DNA of 64,000 nt from Echinometra lucunter (lineage: Eukaryota; Echinodermata; Echinoidea; Camarodonta; Echinometridae): positions 5,326,602 to 5,390,601 of the forward strand of contig CM057158.1 of the NCBI GenBank assembly GCA_029962745.1. The letters run 5' to 3'. Numbering within the stretch: the first letter of the stretch is position 1; every line of letters begins with the position of its first letter. Positions 12,339 to 25,437 of the stretch are shown one piece after another. The notes under the pieces are model-generated. The model was not told the DNA's origin, did no database searches, and saw only the letters and a program-made list of their open reading frames with translations. The position numbers were made by a program, and so were the translations under genes.

Positions 12339-15300
12339 TCATCCTCTGTTCTGTACCCATTGGTGCTAGACTGTATGCTGGGGTAAAGCTTGCCAATTTC
12401 TTGTCGGTCTTACATTTATCCCGTGACTATTTCTCTAGGCTTTATGGTTTCATGGAAGATAAAGAGGTAGGGTTAGGTTGCAACTGAATTTTAGATTTGG
12501 GTGAGGGAAAGGGTCAAGATGAGAAATCCTGTGTGGTCTAAAGGCTCGTTCAGATATGCAATGGTACATTGATTAAACTAAATGGGGAAGGGGGGAGGAG
12601 TGGTTGGTTAAGTGTATTGCATGTCGCATTTCTATATCTTATAACACCCACATAAGTAAGTGAACATATAGCACCCTTCTTGTGTCACTTGCATTCAATT
12701 TGTACACAAAAACCACACATATCTTATAAAGTTTGTAAAGCGGTTTACCGCTTCACATTTGAACAAGCCTTTAGAATGAAGTTTGGAATTTTCCAAGTAT
12801 GGGAAATTGACTGCAGAGCAGTTTCCAACAGAGCAAGTGTCAAGGAGCATTGCTTTGATGGTGTGTGGCCCTGCAACTTGACTCTATTGATTGATTAGTC
12901 ACATTTGAGAGAATTTTAAAGACACATAGATTGTAGCAGCTGAACCACCCAAGAACCACATCTTCTCTGCACATGGATTAGATCAAATGGGTAGACTAGA
13001 GCTTGATTGTTGACACATTTGCAAGTGAAAAGAATTTTCAAACTTGCAAAAAAAAAAAAAACCTTTCTCCTCCTAGACCACCTTATGCGATGCTGCAACT
13101 GACAGTCAGTTTTATCATTTGGGGCTGAGGGTAAATAAATCTCTGCCGAGTACCATGTATGCGAAACTATAATAGACAGACACAGAATTACAGTGATGTA
13201 ATAATTTATGCATTGTAGATTATGATGAAGCATGTTTATTAACTTATGTGATTTCTTTTCCTTTTTCGTTTTGTAATTCTGATATGTAATCAACTCTGGT
13301 GAAGGGTTATGGTAAATGACCTATGCTTGTAATTTATTCTTTAATCGATTAATTCATGATGTCAATTTAAAAAAAAAAAATCTTGTTTGCCAGACATTAT
13401 ATCATCATCTCAGTGGAAAGGAGGATAAAGCATGCAGCCTTGTAGTGCAAAAAAATGCATTGTGTAGATGCATTATGCCCTTTTTACACCAAGGTGATGA
13501 TATATCATTTGCTAATTTTTTTACTGCTCTTGTCATGAAAATGTTATTTATTTGATTAGTTGTAATCAAGGTGTAGATCTTCAGAACTTTGAAATTGGGT
13601 AAAACGTTGTGTAGTATGGGTTCATCTTTTTGCTGATACTGATAATCAAAACATGAGCATTTAGTTTTCATTGATTCAGAATCTTTGAGTGTCAGAATGG
13701 GGTTTCGCTCTATATGAAAGCATATGAGTTAGTCCCCATAGGTGGTGGTCAGATTTTACTGACAACAATAACTGTAACTATAGTCTCAGTTACATGTACA
13801 AAAAAAAAAAAAATGGGTTTTTTGTTCCACCGTTTACACTTGCCAGAACAACCTAGAGCTTTTCATTTTTTTGACAAGAACAGCGAATGTGCATAAAAAC
13901 CCCAATCTTTTACAGGTTTTGGGGGGAAATTATGCGCATGCATGACCTCTTGGTCACTGCATCTCGCTATGCACGCGGGAACGTCCCCCTTGACCAAATA
14001 CCCAAAAAATACGGCGAGATATGAGCAAGCGTTTACATTGGCAAAATACCAACGAAAAACTGGCAGAGTTTTAAAACAAACCACACTTCGGAGGTGGGTT
14101 TTTCAATTCGGGTTTTTTGCAATGTTTAGGGGTAGTTGCCTAGCAACTTCCAACGAAAAACCTGAATGTTAGAAAAACTTGAATCTTTTGATGCCAGTGC
14201 AAACAACAATTATGTGTATAAATCCTTGCCAATTTGGTGAGGCTCTGTTTATGTGGAAAATTAATAGGAGATCATTATGGTCAGTTAGACTGGCATATAT
14301 GCTATTCAGCATTCCTTACTGATTTATTGTGAGTGAATTCACTCGGCCATCTATCTTTTCAGCACAGACTTCATCAATAAAATCTACGAGCCAATCGTTA
14401 TGCTCTTGTGATATGACTTCATTTGCAAGAAATCACGTGGGCAGTGTTGTTTGAGTTTGAATAGGAGCCCTCCATTTCACTATTCATGTGAGGCCACTTT
14501 TATTGTTGTAAGTATGTGATGTGCATAAGATAGTAATTATTCTTCTCAGTCATATGTGACCACCATCTTTCTTATGGCTCTTTAATCATAATGATAATAT
14601 TCTGGATTTATATAGCGCTTAATACATCTCGGATGTAAGTACTTTACAGAAATATTATTACAGAAATATTATTACAGACAAGATGTTCAGCTTTGCATGA
14701 ATTACATATGCACTGTCATATTTTTAGAATTCAAATTGGTACATGTACGCCATGCTGAATTTTGATTATAATATTGATTTCTTTCATTTTGATTACCAAC
14801 TTAACACATTCATTCTTTTTCCAATTTTAAGATGTATGTAATATCTAAAGTTGTGCATGGACCAAAAAGATTCGTACTCGGACTTTGCATTGTAGCGGGA
14901 CTACAGGAGATGAAAAAAACTAGAAAAAAAAATGGATCTAAATGATCATAGGATGTATTATTATTGTATTGTTTGATATGTAACCAGTATACGAATGTAG
15001 ATAATATTATTTATGTATTACGTTTTATACTTATGTATGTACCTGTAACATGATAAGCATGTACTCATATAGTTGTTATTTTAGCATAAATACAGATTGT
15101 TCACCTCTCATTCATTGTGCACATAATACATGTAAAGTCTACAGGTTTACAGAGGTGTGGAGAAATCACATTGCTAGAAAACTTGAACTGTGCATACTGA
15201 ACGAGTGGTAGACTCAAAGGGGTAGACTAGTACACCAGGACGTGAACTTATGTACTTATGACTCATGAAAGTGTTGTTTTTAGAAAATTTTGAAATGTAA

Positions 15301-15370
15301 GCACAAACTTTATATTGACCTTTAGGTAGCATGTTGATGATCAAAATTATATCTCTAAACTAGCCTAATC
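12339..15370. other. ELMO 3' UTR and flanking non-coding DNA
   Basis: No gene is recognised. A candidate polyadenylation signal AATAAA lies at 13134-13139, about 800 bp after the ELMO stop; others occur further on. At 14597-14660 there is a short repeat (ggatttatatagcgcttaat) of a type scattered in echinoderm genomes, with relatives near 2150, 6170 and 7225. Frames near 13300-14170 have no recognisable domain. Confidence 0.5.
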
Positions 15371-15377
15371 TTGATAG

Positions 15378-15471
15378 GTAAAGGAAGCATTGAAGGAAAT
15401 CACTGAGGGATGTGGTTACTTACAATATGCAGAACATGATATGCTCTCTGAGGAAACTACATCAAACATGG
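15378..15471 (+). other. Orphan exon-like segment between ELMO and ASTE1
   Basis: A 94 bp open segment (beginning VKEALKEITEGCGYLQYAE) is flanked by an acceptor-like ttgatag and a donor-like G|GTATGT. I do not recognise the protein and found no compatible neighbouring exon. A 31-codon open run is not significant on its own. It could be an exon of an unannotated plus-strand gene, a decayed exon, or chance. Confidence 0.2.
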
Positions 15472-18400
15472 GTATGTGGTACATTTTGTTCAATAGCAAC
15501 AGTAATGTATTTATTGTATGAGTCGATATAAACAGCTTGGGATGACTTGGTTAAAGGATTCCTGAAAAAGCTATTTTTTCTATACACGTTGGTTTATTCA
15601 ATACGTCACCGATTTTCAAAATGATTATCTTCAACCAATCATACTTTCCTTTCCATATAATGATAAAAGCATCCATGAAAGATGCAAGTAAATATTTGAT
15701 GTTTTTTTAAAATCCAGAATGGTCAACATCATAATATGAAACGCTGGAGTCGACACCTATCCGGTTCTTTGTTCACAAGCTATGAGGAAGCTGTGGATAC
15801 CGATTGTACATATTTTATAGGATAAAATGTAACTTCTTCCAAAAGACGAGGAAAAGGTCGTAGAATACATCCTTGTCAAACTGTCCAGAATTTAGTCTTG
15901 CCAATATCAATTTGTACTGCACCTATTGCATCATAATGATCATATAAACTGAACATGCACTTAAACTGTTTATGACAAATGCGTTTGTATCGTCTTCTTG
16001 GAACTAGAGGAGTTTAGACTTTAAGACTTTGACAGTTAACGTCTATCTGACTCAGATTCAGTGAAATAATCATGTTATGTGTCACAATTATGACTTGATT
16101 CACAAAAATCATTGATGATCAAAAAAAGATAAGGACAAAATTGATATAAATGTGGAATTTTACTTTAGTCAGTCCCTTCTATTTGAAAATATGTGATTAA
16201 AGAATGAATGATTCTTTTAGATTGAGATGATTGTGAAGATAGCCATCTCTACACTACAGAGAACTTGCTGATTTGTAATGTCACTCAGCACATTTTTTTA
16301 AAGTACATGTTGGAATTTCCCTTTCTGTGATTCATGAAATGTGTGCACCAAGATACAAGACTATACTGTTTTTGTATGATATATGCAATAAATACACCAA
16401 TGAAATACGAATGTGCTTTTACAATTTATGGCTTCAAATGCTCTCGTGACTGTTTACTCACATTGTTTGAAATTGATTTGATGTGTGGACTTTTCTAAAG
16501 GTAGTGTTGTTTTAAATAGTGAATGGAGATGAGAAAATTCTTGTTTTGGGGGGGATTTAAAGTGTGGAGAATAAATGAAATATATGAGCGGGGTTGAAAT
16601 ATATTTTAATGGTATACCGGTACAAAACATATTCTTGGTCAAAATCCCAATGAATTACCATTCTAACAATGGCAGGTGTTATACCATGGACCCTACTAGA
16701 GATGGACTAATAATGGGAGCCTTTCTTTGATTTTATCATGACCGCCGCCACCTGGAAATGTGAATGGATATGAGCACATTCATTGTCGCGACAATGTTGC
16801 TTATATACGTAATAACGAATTGTCACAAACAAAACAACATTTTAACTTTCTTCGAATACCTTTCGCTGAAGTGTCATTTCAGGAAATGTACTGTGATTTA
16901 AGACCAGTAAGAAGAGCAGCAAACCCCAAACTATGACAATTTGTATGATATGAGATTGATTATTACAGAAGTGGACACTTGTGGACATGCATCTGACCTA
17001 GCCTAACTTTGAAAAATGCATATCCTCTACGGATTAATGACCTCATATTCCTGGAAATCAATTGGATAAGTTTCTAAATGAAGTTTAAGATCACTGTGTT
17101 AGGGCAAAATTTACGGGTCTCTCTTGCAAACTGCTTGTTATTTCTTATTTAAAAATGTATACACAGCAATTTTCATTTTTACGCCACAACTGCACATGCA
17201 TTTCTATGATTTTAAGTGATTTATTTTCTTCTGCGCATGGATTTTGTAGATTTCTCAAATCAAACTTCTGGTTCTCTCCAGGCCGACTGGCAGCAGTCGT
17301 AATGAGATCAAAATGGGGAAGCATGTTTGGAATGTCATTGTGATACTTTTGATAGAGTCAGGTGCATGAATTCATTATGCTACCGATCAGTGTCCATGGT
17401 TATACAATTCTCCAACTTCTGTTTTGAGGTAAAATAATATTTGGCATTTCAAAATTTTATGGCAAGACAGATTGGCGTTATCATTAGCTGTTCAGGGGTA
17501 AAGAAAAGGTACAAAAAACAAAAAACAAAAACACTTTGGAGTCATTTTGGCTGATGGATAAAACATGCTTAGGTTTTTTAAAAAATAAATCCGGCAGCTG
17601 AGCAGTGTGGTCATGCCCGTGTACAGTACTGCATTGTGACTGCTTGTATGGAGTCTGTTTAGCAATAGCAGTGTCACTACTTGTTATTCTAGTTGCAGTA
17701 GATTCAAAGATTCAATGCACCGACTCTTATCTTGTGATATAAAGATAACAATGAGATAAAAGTAGTTTCCTACATAATTTAAGGTAGTACATTAATCACT
17801 AACAAAATAACTAATGAAAAGCACATGACATTCATATCAATTTATATCTTTATTGCTAACAAGATATTTCACCTTATAAGATAAATGTTCATAGTTCATA
17901 CTTGAACAAGTACAAAAATATATATATTTATTTCTCTCAACTTACGATATCATCATCTTTTCAAATTCAACATCTAAAATTGATGGTATAAAATCAGATA
18001 ATTAATGCACATATTGTAGGCCTTGTCCTAAATTTAGGGCAAATGTTGATTTCTGGCAAATTTCAGTTTAACCGTAAAACCATGGGGGGGGGGGGGGGGG
18101 CCTTCAACATTTCATGCACTAATTATGCAACGCCCAAGCTGTCTTGTCACTTTTTCTGTTGAAGTCTCCCGCATTATTTGAGGCCTAATTTGCAATGACC
18201 AAGTGCGCAGTTTAGAAGTTAGATAACATTTTGTACATGCACGTCATTCCAAAAACTGATTGAAAATGCAATTCTGTGTACAAATTTACTTCAAATTGCT
18301 TTTAGCCAAAATTCATAAATGTATCATTATTTTTACTTTTGCAGGTTGAAATTAATTAATCTTAAGCTTTTTATGATTGCAAGAGTGCAGAAAAAAAATG

Positions 18401-21032
18401 ATAGAAAAAACAAACAAAGGACAAAAAAAAAGACCAAACTAAAGAAATACATAAGAATTTATCAAAACAATAAAATACACAAGAAATCAATATCCCTACC
18501 TGATTTTTTTCAAATAGTATTACTGAGGATGTTATAAGGCCCAAAATTAGCAATCTATGAGCTTTATTTAGTAAAAATGTGATTTTAGGCATAAATTAGC
18601 AAAAAAGGAATTCATATAAGATAAAAGAAAGTGATTTTGGATAATCTAATTATATAGTCATGTAGATTACATTGCCATCTCACTTTAAGCAAATTTCACA
18701 GCAATTGCACGATCAGCGACTGAGATCTGGGGGAGGGGGGCAAAAAACCCCCCCCCCCCCCCCCATGGTTTAAGACATCCCAAAAAGCCCGATGGTTTCG
18801 GGGTTACAATATGATTCTAGGAATTTGTCCACATTGTGTAAAGATCCTAAAGATCCTAGATAGGTCTACAACATGTGATCAGTAACTATTAACTACTCTT
18901 GCATACTTAAAAGAAAAGAAAAGCAAATGCATTATTACAGCATGTTATGTATTAGCTGCCATTATTATTGGGTTTTTTTTATTTATCTACATTGTATCTC
19001 AATGACTATGAACGATATGTAAACCAACATCTTTTAATTCTTCAAACATAATGACAAAAGTAGATGCAACAGAGCTGTTTTAACAGGAAACCAGCCAAAT
19101 TCAAAGCACAGAAAAAACATATCTAAAACACAGATAAATGTTAAAATTAAAAGAGACCTGTGCTCATAGTGTTTATAGTTACATCCACCAAGAGGTGTCT
19201 ACAAGTTTTAATATTTTGGTTAGCTTGACTTCCATGGGATTTACTTGGACAAAAGTGCATGGAGGAGAAGATGTGGGACAATGAAAGATTGTTGTAGTTT
19301 GAAAAATTATTATGCATGCCACTATCAAGGGTATAGTAGATAAAATGTGAATAGTTTCAAACAAGCATAAAAAAATAAAAAGAGAAAAGTTGTATTTTCA
19401 AAACACACACAAAATTTATCTACATGCTTTAGAAAGTTTAGAGGTTGAAAATTTCAAGAAAAAAAAAATCTTGCAAAGAAAAAGGAAACACAAAGAGATA
19501 CGCAATCAAAATGGCCAATAGTTTACCTCTTGTATATATGGAATTGCAACTTGACAAGTAAAAAGATATAAATAAATGGAGCATACATAACATCAAATTT
19601 ACAGGCAACATATTAAACCTAAACACAAACACTGCATTATGAATAAAAATGCAAATGAAATTCAAACTACTTGAACAAATGATAAATGTGGCTAAGGATG
19701 AACTTTGTCAGTCATAAACTTTGCAAAACAAAAACAGACTTTGCATAAACACAAACAAATAAACAAACAAAACAAATTGATTATGCATAACTATTGCAAG
19801 TTCCCTGATGCATGAATGTGTGTTTCCAAGAAACACAACAGAGTATACCATCAATATATAAGAGATAATCTTTGTAGTCCAAAAATGTTGTAAAATCTGA
19901 TGAACAAATATAAATTCCAACAGCATCAACAAATTCTAAATGAATATAAAAATACTGCATATGTATGCCTGACGGCTTTCATACGAAAGGTGAAAGAAGC
20001 ATGGAACTTGTGGTACTCCTAAATGGCCATTTTTAGCCTCAATCAGAATTCCAGCAAGTTATTGCAAGTTTGTTTACATTCGCTAGTATACAAAACCCAA
20101 AGATATGTATGGAGAATCTGCATTCACTACACATCCTGAAGAATAACTGTCAGACAATTCCTCAGAGTTCTCAATTTCAAATCATTGTAACTGAACTCCT
20201 ACAAAATCATGACAAAATCAGCCCTCAAAACCTGGTTTCCATGAGAATTTCATCTTCCCTTACAACTTGACAACCATATTACCAAAATACATGTATTGCC
20301 AGATCTAACTATTCTATGGCCAGGTTAATTCACCTCTGAGGATATATTATCCTCTCTTTTCTTTCTGAAAGAAAAAGTAATATCAGCTCGGAATATTACT
20401 TACATACTGCATAATTTGGCAATTACAGGAAAGTAACATATAATGAAACCCAAACTGCAAGGAAGTTTTTCATAATGATTGGCAAAGATATGAAGCACTA
20501 TTTAACACAAATTCTTAGAATATTAAAATTATTCACATAACTTGCAGATTGGGAAAAAGATTTTAAAAAGGCTAATTTACAATTCTTTAAAGAACTTTAA
20601 AACAGCACACTAGAGTTTTTCCAGGTAAGGCTTTGTTCAAAATATATGTGACCCTTTTACTGAAGATACACATTTACTAAAAAATTCTTTTTTTTTTTAT
20701 AGCAAACAACAGTTGGGCAGTAATAACAAGAGGCTATCAATCTCTCTAGCATAATACATATATATATATGGAACTTAGGTTGTCACTTACGATCAGATGG
20801 ATAAAATGAACGAAAAAGAAAGAAAACAAAACAAAAAAGTGGAAGACAAAATACCAAATAAGTACAAACTCGACAATCCAAGGGATCAGTTTGACTGCAC
20901 ATGTCTACTTCCAAAAGGAAAATGTCAATAGAGATGAGCATTTAGCAGTCACTTCAGTAACTTTCATCATCTAGTTATTTGGCATAACATTGCAAGGCAG
21001 TGGAAAATCAAATTTCAGAAAACTAATCAATA
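15472..21032. other. AT-rich intergenic DNA and probable ASTE1 3' UTR
   Basis: No gene is recognised. There are homopolymer tracts of G (18086-18102) and C (18750-18766), both next to a catgg/ccatgg motif in opposite orientation. The stretch 17800-20900 is very AT-rich with many A runs. The final part should hold the ASTE1 3' UTR; I could not fix a polyadenylation site. Confidence 0.5.
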
Positions 21033-23177
21033 TTACTGGAGAACAGCAAACATGTTGTTAGCAGCCCATTCTTGATCATCAGAGTCTGAACCTTCATTAG
21101 CTTGATCCTCGTTCCTTGGCCTTGCTTTTTGCCTCTGCCTTCCCTTCCGCTGCTGACCATCTCTGGACTTAGGCTTTCTGGAGGACTGACTGGGCTGTTT
21201 CTGCTCTGCAGAGGCTTTGGCAGCTTTCTTCTGACCAGCTTTTGTGACTTTGGAAGTGACAAACTCATGCATAGAAACAAAGAGCTGACAAGCTACAGGA
21301 GCATCTTTAAAGAACATGGATGCTGCCCACCTCTGCAGGGGTTCTCTACCTGATGCATCTCGGAGTGTCATGTACAGGCTATGCATGATAAGGCCATTGA
21401 AGAGGACAGAGACATCAGGACAGTTTGGCATTGGATATTGAAGAAGTTCGTTGAAATGGATGCTACAGACGAGGCACTGCTGCCACTGAGCAAAACTGTG
21501 AGAGATAACAGGGTCAGGTTTCCTCTTTCTCAATCGTCCTTGGTGGTGGCTCAGGTTAGTGTGCAGGGCGTTTGACTCCCTCCTGGATTCCTCTGAACCA
21601 GCGGAACCTTTGCACTGATCTTGGGGTTTGAACTGTCCCAAATCTTTGGATAATTTCCATTGCCTTTGGTTGTACAGATAGACCCATCCTACAAGTAGAG
21701 CAGCGATATGGAGCTCATTGTAGTGGGATTCTTTTGAGCTCATCCAGTGCAACATCACAAGAAGTGCTAACTGGAAATCAGCAGGGAAAGGGATGACTTC
21801 CATCCTTGATGTAAGACATGGTGCAAGAACCTGCAGCAGCAGTCTCTGCTTGTCTGTCTCTGAGAGAGATGGAATGGCAGCCAGAGCAGGAAGCTTCCCA
21901 TATCCCTCCAGCACATGCAACGGTGCAACTTTTCTTCTCTGGAAGCCATCACCATTCCTGATGTACACACAACATGTATTTGCTCTTTTAGAATCTTTCC
22001 CTTGGACCGTGCCAGCAAGTACAATGCCAGAAAATACTGAAAACAAGAACTCTGATGGCAACCATGCACTGGGTTGCTTAGGATTTTCCACTTGGACACT
22101 AGAGAAGCAATACCTCTTGCTCAAGATATTGATCATTAGGTTTGCAAATGACCCTGCCTGGTGCGCTATAGCCACCCAAACTGGCGTCCCTATGGCAGTG
22201 CAGAGTTGGGATTTCATTCGGAAGTCTGTTGGAAGTCCTCGTCTTTCAAAGTATGGCAGGAGACTGCTGGCGTCATTTCGGATTTGATACATTTCCACAG
22301 AAGCTGCAAAAGGCCCTTCTAAATCCTTCTTATTTGGAATATACTTCCACAAATCTTTCACAGCACTAGCACTTGATCTTTGTTCACTGAGCCAGCACAG
22401 GATATGCTCTAACTGTGCCTGTCGTTTACTGCCACTGCTCCCGTACTTGCCGTACACCTGGCTTGACAAGAATGGGTTCAGAGAGTCAGGATCTACGTAG
22501 TCATTGCCAGCTAGAGTGGCAAAGAGAGGCAGCAATTCCTTCTTCACATGGAAGAAGTTACAGAAGGTGTTGACTTGATAGCTCTGACCTACGATGTAAC
22601 ATTTTCCTGCTTTGGATTTAACAACTGGTTTCCACTTTAGTGATGTCAGAGGAAGGTAGCCTCCAATGATGTCCATTACCAAGAAGTCGCTGTCCTTTCC
22701 AAGGACTGGACAACGCCAGTGATTGGCAAGAATGGCTATCTCTCTGTCTGCTTCAAACTGGCTAATGCCAAATGCCACGTTCATCTCTGTAAGAACCTGT
22801 TTCATTACACACATACTCAGAGGAGGCATCAAGAGGCCATTTCCACCACGAAGTGCCTCCCGAGCCATCTTGATCTTGTCCTTGAACCTCTCTAACATGG
22901 TGCCATGCTTCTTATCATCCAGATCAAAGCTGCCATCGAAGACCACATAGGGGATGCAGTTGCACTTGAGGAGATTCTGGAAGAAAAGCTGGATCTTGGA
23001 TTGAAGCAGTTCATACTCGCCACCATGTGACATAAGGTCTGCATGGTGAGTCAAAGAGAGAAGGTACCACAAGAGTCCGAAGCCATCTATAACAAGCTTG
23101 GTGTCCTTGAGCATGATTTCTTTGAAGAGTCTCTTGGAGTGATTCTCCACCAGTGTAGTCAGCCCCCTGATGCCCAT
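21033..23177 (-). CDS. ASTE1: Protein asteroid homolog 1 (XPG/FEN1-like nuclease), complete in one coding exon
   Basis: ASTE1 is a structure-specific nuclease of the XPG/FEN1 superfamily, linked in human cells to shieldin-dependent end joining. The predicted protein is 714 aa (human 679). The XPG N-terminal region starts MGIRGLTTLVENHSKRLF, with metal-binding candidates D31 (VIDGF), D81 (VVFDG), E142 and D144 (EADRE), and D162 and D164 (GKDSDF). A basic low-complexity tail rich in K, R, Q and S ends in NNMFAVLQ, like the human end NRFGLLMVE. The reading frame continues 8 residues upstream to an ATG at 23201. I chose ATG 23177 because MGIRG is the invariant start of the XPG fold. A 3' splice site lies upstream (ctgaaaag on the plus strand at 23231-23238), so at least one 5' UTR intron is expected. 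The gene is tail to tail with ELMO and head to head with NEK11. Weaker conservation in the C-terminal half is normal for this family. Confidence 0.93.
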   Translation of the reverse strand: MGIRGLTTLVENHSKRLFKEIMLKDTKLVIDGFGLLWYLLSLTHHADLMSHGGEYELLQSKIQLFFQNLLKCNCIPYVVFDGSFDLDDKKHGTMLERFKDKIKMAREALRGGNGLLMPPLSMCVMKQVLTEMNVAFGISQFEADREIAILANHWRCPVLGKDSDFLVMDIIGGYLPLTSLKWKPVVKSKAGKCYIVGQSYQVNTFCNFFHVKKELLPLFATLAGNDYVDPDSLNPFLSSQVYGKYGSSGSKRQAQLEHILCWLSEQRSSASAVKDLWKYIPNKKDLEGPFAASVEMYQIRNDASSLLPYFERRGLPTDFRMKSQLCTAIGTPVWVAIAHQAGSFANLMINILSKRYCFSSVQVENPKQPSAWLPSEFLFSVFSGIVLAGTVQGKDSKRANTCCVYIRNGDGFQRRKVAPLHVLEGYGKLPALAAIPSLSETDKQRLLLQVLAPCLTSRMEVIPFPADFQLALLVMLHWMSSKESHYNELHIAALLVGWVYLYNQRQWKLSKDLGQFKPQDQCKGSAGSEESRRESNALHTNLSHHQGRLRKRKPDPVISHSFAQWQQCLVCSIHFNELLQYPMPNCPDVSVLFNGLIMHSLYMTLRDASGREPLQRWAASMFFKDAPVACQLFVSMHEFVTSKVTKAGQKKAAKASAEQKQPSQSSRKPKSRDGQQRKGRQRQKARPRNEDQANEGSDSDDQEWAANNMFAVLQ

Positions 23178-23238
23178 GCTTAGGCCTGTATGTGCCCTCA
23201 AGGTGATGACAGAATATCCTCAATGCTCACCTGAAAAG

Positions 23239-25437
23239 AAAAATTGACACAAATAATTTTAAAACTGTGTTCATACATCTCGTATGAAATAGAGAACCTG
23301 TAGTCTAGGACTTCAGTTTAAAAATGTAGAATATAAAGATCAATAGAACTGTTATGAAGATAGCTTTGGTTACTTCTGAAATAATAAACATCTATTCCTT
23401 GTCCGATGATATGACTGGTAAAACACTGGTAAAACAAATTTGTTTGCTTTGAGGAAAGAAACTGGAGACATTTGGAATGACTTGCCTAAAATAAGCATTT
23501 ATCACTTCTAAATAGTTTAAGTTGTATACGGTACACTATATAAATCTATATATTCTTACATACACATAGCCAATTTGTTAATCAAAGCGTTAACTTTAGA
23601 TGCAAAAAAAAAAAAAAAAAAAAAAAAATCAGGGAAATCTTCTTTTGCTGGATTCCGGAGAAAAAAAGGCTGTTATCCCCAGACCTTCAATACACCTCAT
23701 TCCGTACAGGGTACTGTGTGTGTGGGGAGGGGAAGGTTGTTAAATTTCTATGTTTTTAAAAAGAATTTCCCATAAGAGATAGTTATTTCTGTCCAGCAAC
23801 AGCAGTATCATTTTTTTGTCACAATATTTGCAAGATGAATCAAAGTCAATGCCATGGCAATTTGAATTAGACTTATTTCTAGGTAATCTGAAAGTCAAAA
23901 CCTACAAAGTGATATACTGTCCACCTTTCAAATATAAGTAACATGAAAAGTTACAGCTGAAAGAAACCCTTGGTGTGTATTACGAAACCCATACGAGCAC
24001 TTCCCATTTGTATTTGTTTTCAACAGCTAAAAGTCACAAAAATCATTGGTTTGTGCAAATTTGATTTCTTCATCTTGATTCTACATATTCTCCCGGGGGA
24101 TATGTCTCATTGAGGCCTGTACATCATCCACATAAACAAAACGTAGAAAAAGGGTCGTTTTTCAGCATTGGGCGGTGGAACCCGGGGAATGGGATCCCGT
24201 TTAGGGTATCAAAAACAGGGAAAATCAGAAAAAAGGGTATCAAAATCAGGAAAATCCGGGAAAATGTTACGTAATTAGGAGATAATGATGCAATCCTTGC
24301 ATAAAATCCCTGTTAAGGGTATACAAATTGGAGATGTAAAACATTATTTCCGTCCTACTTTAATCCCTGTTTAGGATGCTTTTCAGAAAGTGATTTACAC
24401 GGATGATGTACAGGTCTCAATGAGACATATCCCCCCGGGCATATTCTAAAGTTGGTTTGTGGAGAAAATTATGATGGGCAAATGTCAAGAGCGCATATTT
24501 TCAGGTTGATATCAATGCCAGTGTCAAATTTTGTTCCAAAAAATGACGAGGTCCTAAAGCTATGCACATGCAATAAATGAATGCAAAACTCGATATTGAA
24601 ATTGACTGTATTTTACCCCAATTTTAAAGTGTCGCATTGCACTACGCATTGTCTTTGCAGGGTGCGTAGCTTTAGGACCCCCGACCATACACAGCAATTT
24701 GCCATTGGCATTGGGCTGGTAATTCCCTTACATTCCAAAGTACCAGCGGCAGACTATATATTACGATGGGGGGTTGGGTGTCTGGACAAGTAACGAAAAT
24801 GAAGCCCTCTTTCTTGTCTTTGAATTAAACAAAAGCTATGCATTGAATTGTGCTAATCATCATCAATATTTGTTCTCTATGGTATTGCCTAACAGTTCTG
24901 TTGAAAAAATTAAGAAATATTGCTTGTAAACTTTTTCAAATGGCTGTTTAAAATCGACTGTCCGGATACACAACCTGTCCGGACACACAACAACTGGGTA
25001 TAAATTTCATAAATTTAAAGAAATTGAAATTATGAGTTAAATTCACCTATCAAGTATCGAGACTTCTAACTTGGTTTTTTTAAAAATGCACATTCGGACA
25101 TCGTCTTTGGATTTTGCCGGCTGTCTTTTTCCCCAAACAAAAGCTTGACTTGAGTCGAGTCAAGCTGTCGAGTCTTGGTCAAGAACAAGGCCAAGGCCAA
25201 GGCAACGGTTTCAATTTTGTGAAAGGAAATAAATACCGGATTGGGGGGGGGGTCATGTGTCCAGCTGCTTAAAAACGAAGGCCTTCTCTTTTGTCTTGGG
25301 ATTCAACAAAAACTATTCATTAAATGGCACTAACATCATCGATATTGTTCTCTATAAGATCATGATAATATTGTCCAACATTCAACAACACAACAAGTGT
25401 TAGAAAATCTAAAAAATACTGTAGATCTAGATCTAAC
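23239..25437. other. Non-coding DNA upstream of ASTE1, with a diverged local duplication
   Basis: It would be an ASTE1 5' UTR intron if the 28806 donor is used. It contains poly(A) at 23602-23628 and the element at 24092-24439. A duplicated segment at about 24765-24925 and 25232-25420 shares ttgaattaaacaaaagctat / ttgggattcaacaaaaacta, cattaaatggcactaacatc-like blocks and ttgttctctat. The frames are small and unrecognised. Confidence 0.5.
24092..24439. mobile_element. Non-autonomous inverted-repeat element, CCCGGGGG family, copy 2
   Basis: It lies upstream of ASTE1. The ends cccgggggatatgtctcatt and their complement (aatgagacatatccccccgg) extend as inverted repeats for about 38 bp. It is bounded on both sides by an exact 8 bp direct repeat CATATTCT (24084-24091 and 24440-24447). 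The duplication length fits hAT- or P-type transposition. It is related to the 4586-5111 element by its end base composition and by interior blocks such as gaaaaaggg and cgtttagggtatc. Confidence 0.8.

Noticed and set aside
23178..23201. Upstream ATG giving an 8-residue longer ASTE1
   Set aside because: The XPG fold requires the MGIRG start; the extra residues are not conserved in the family.
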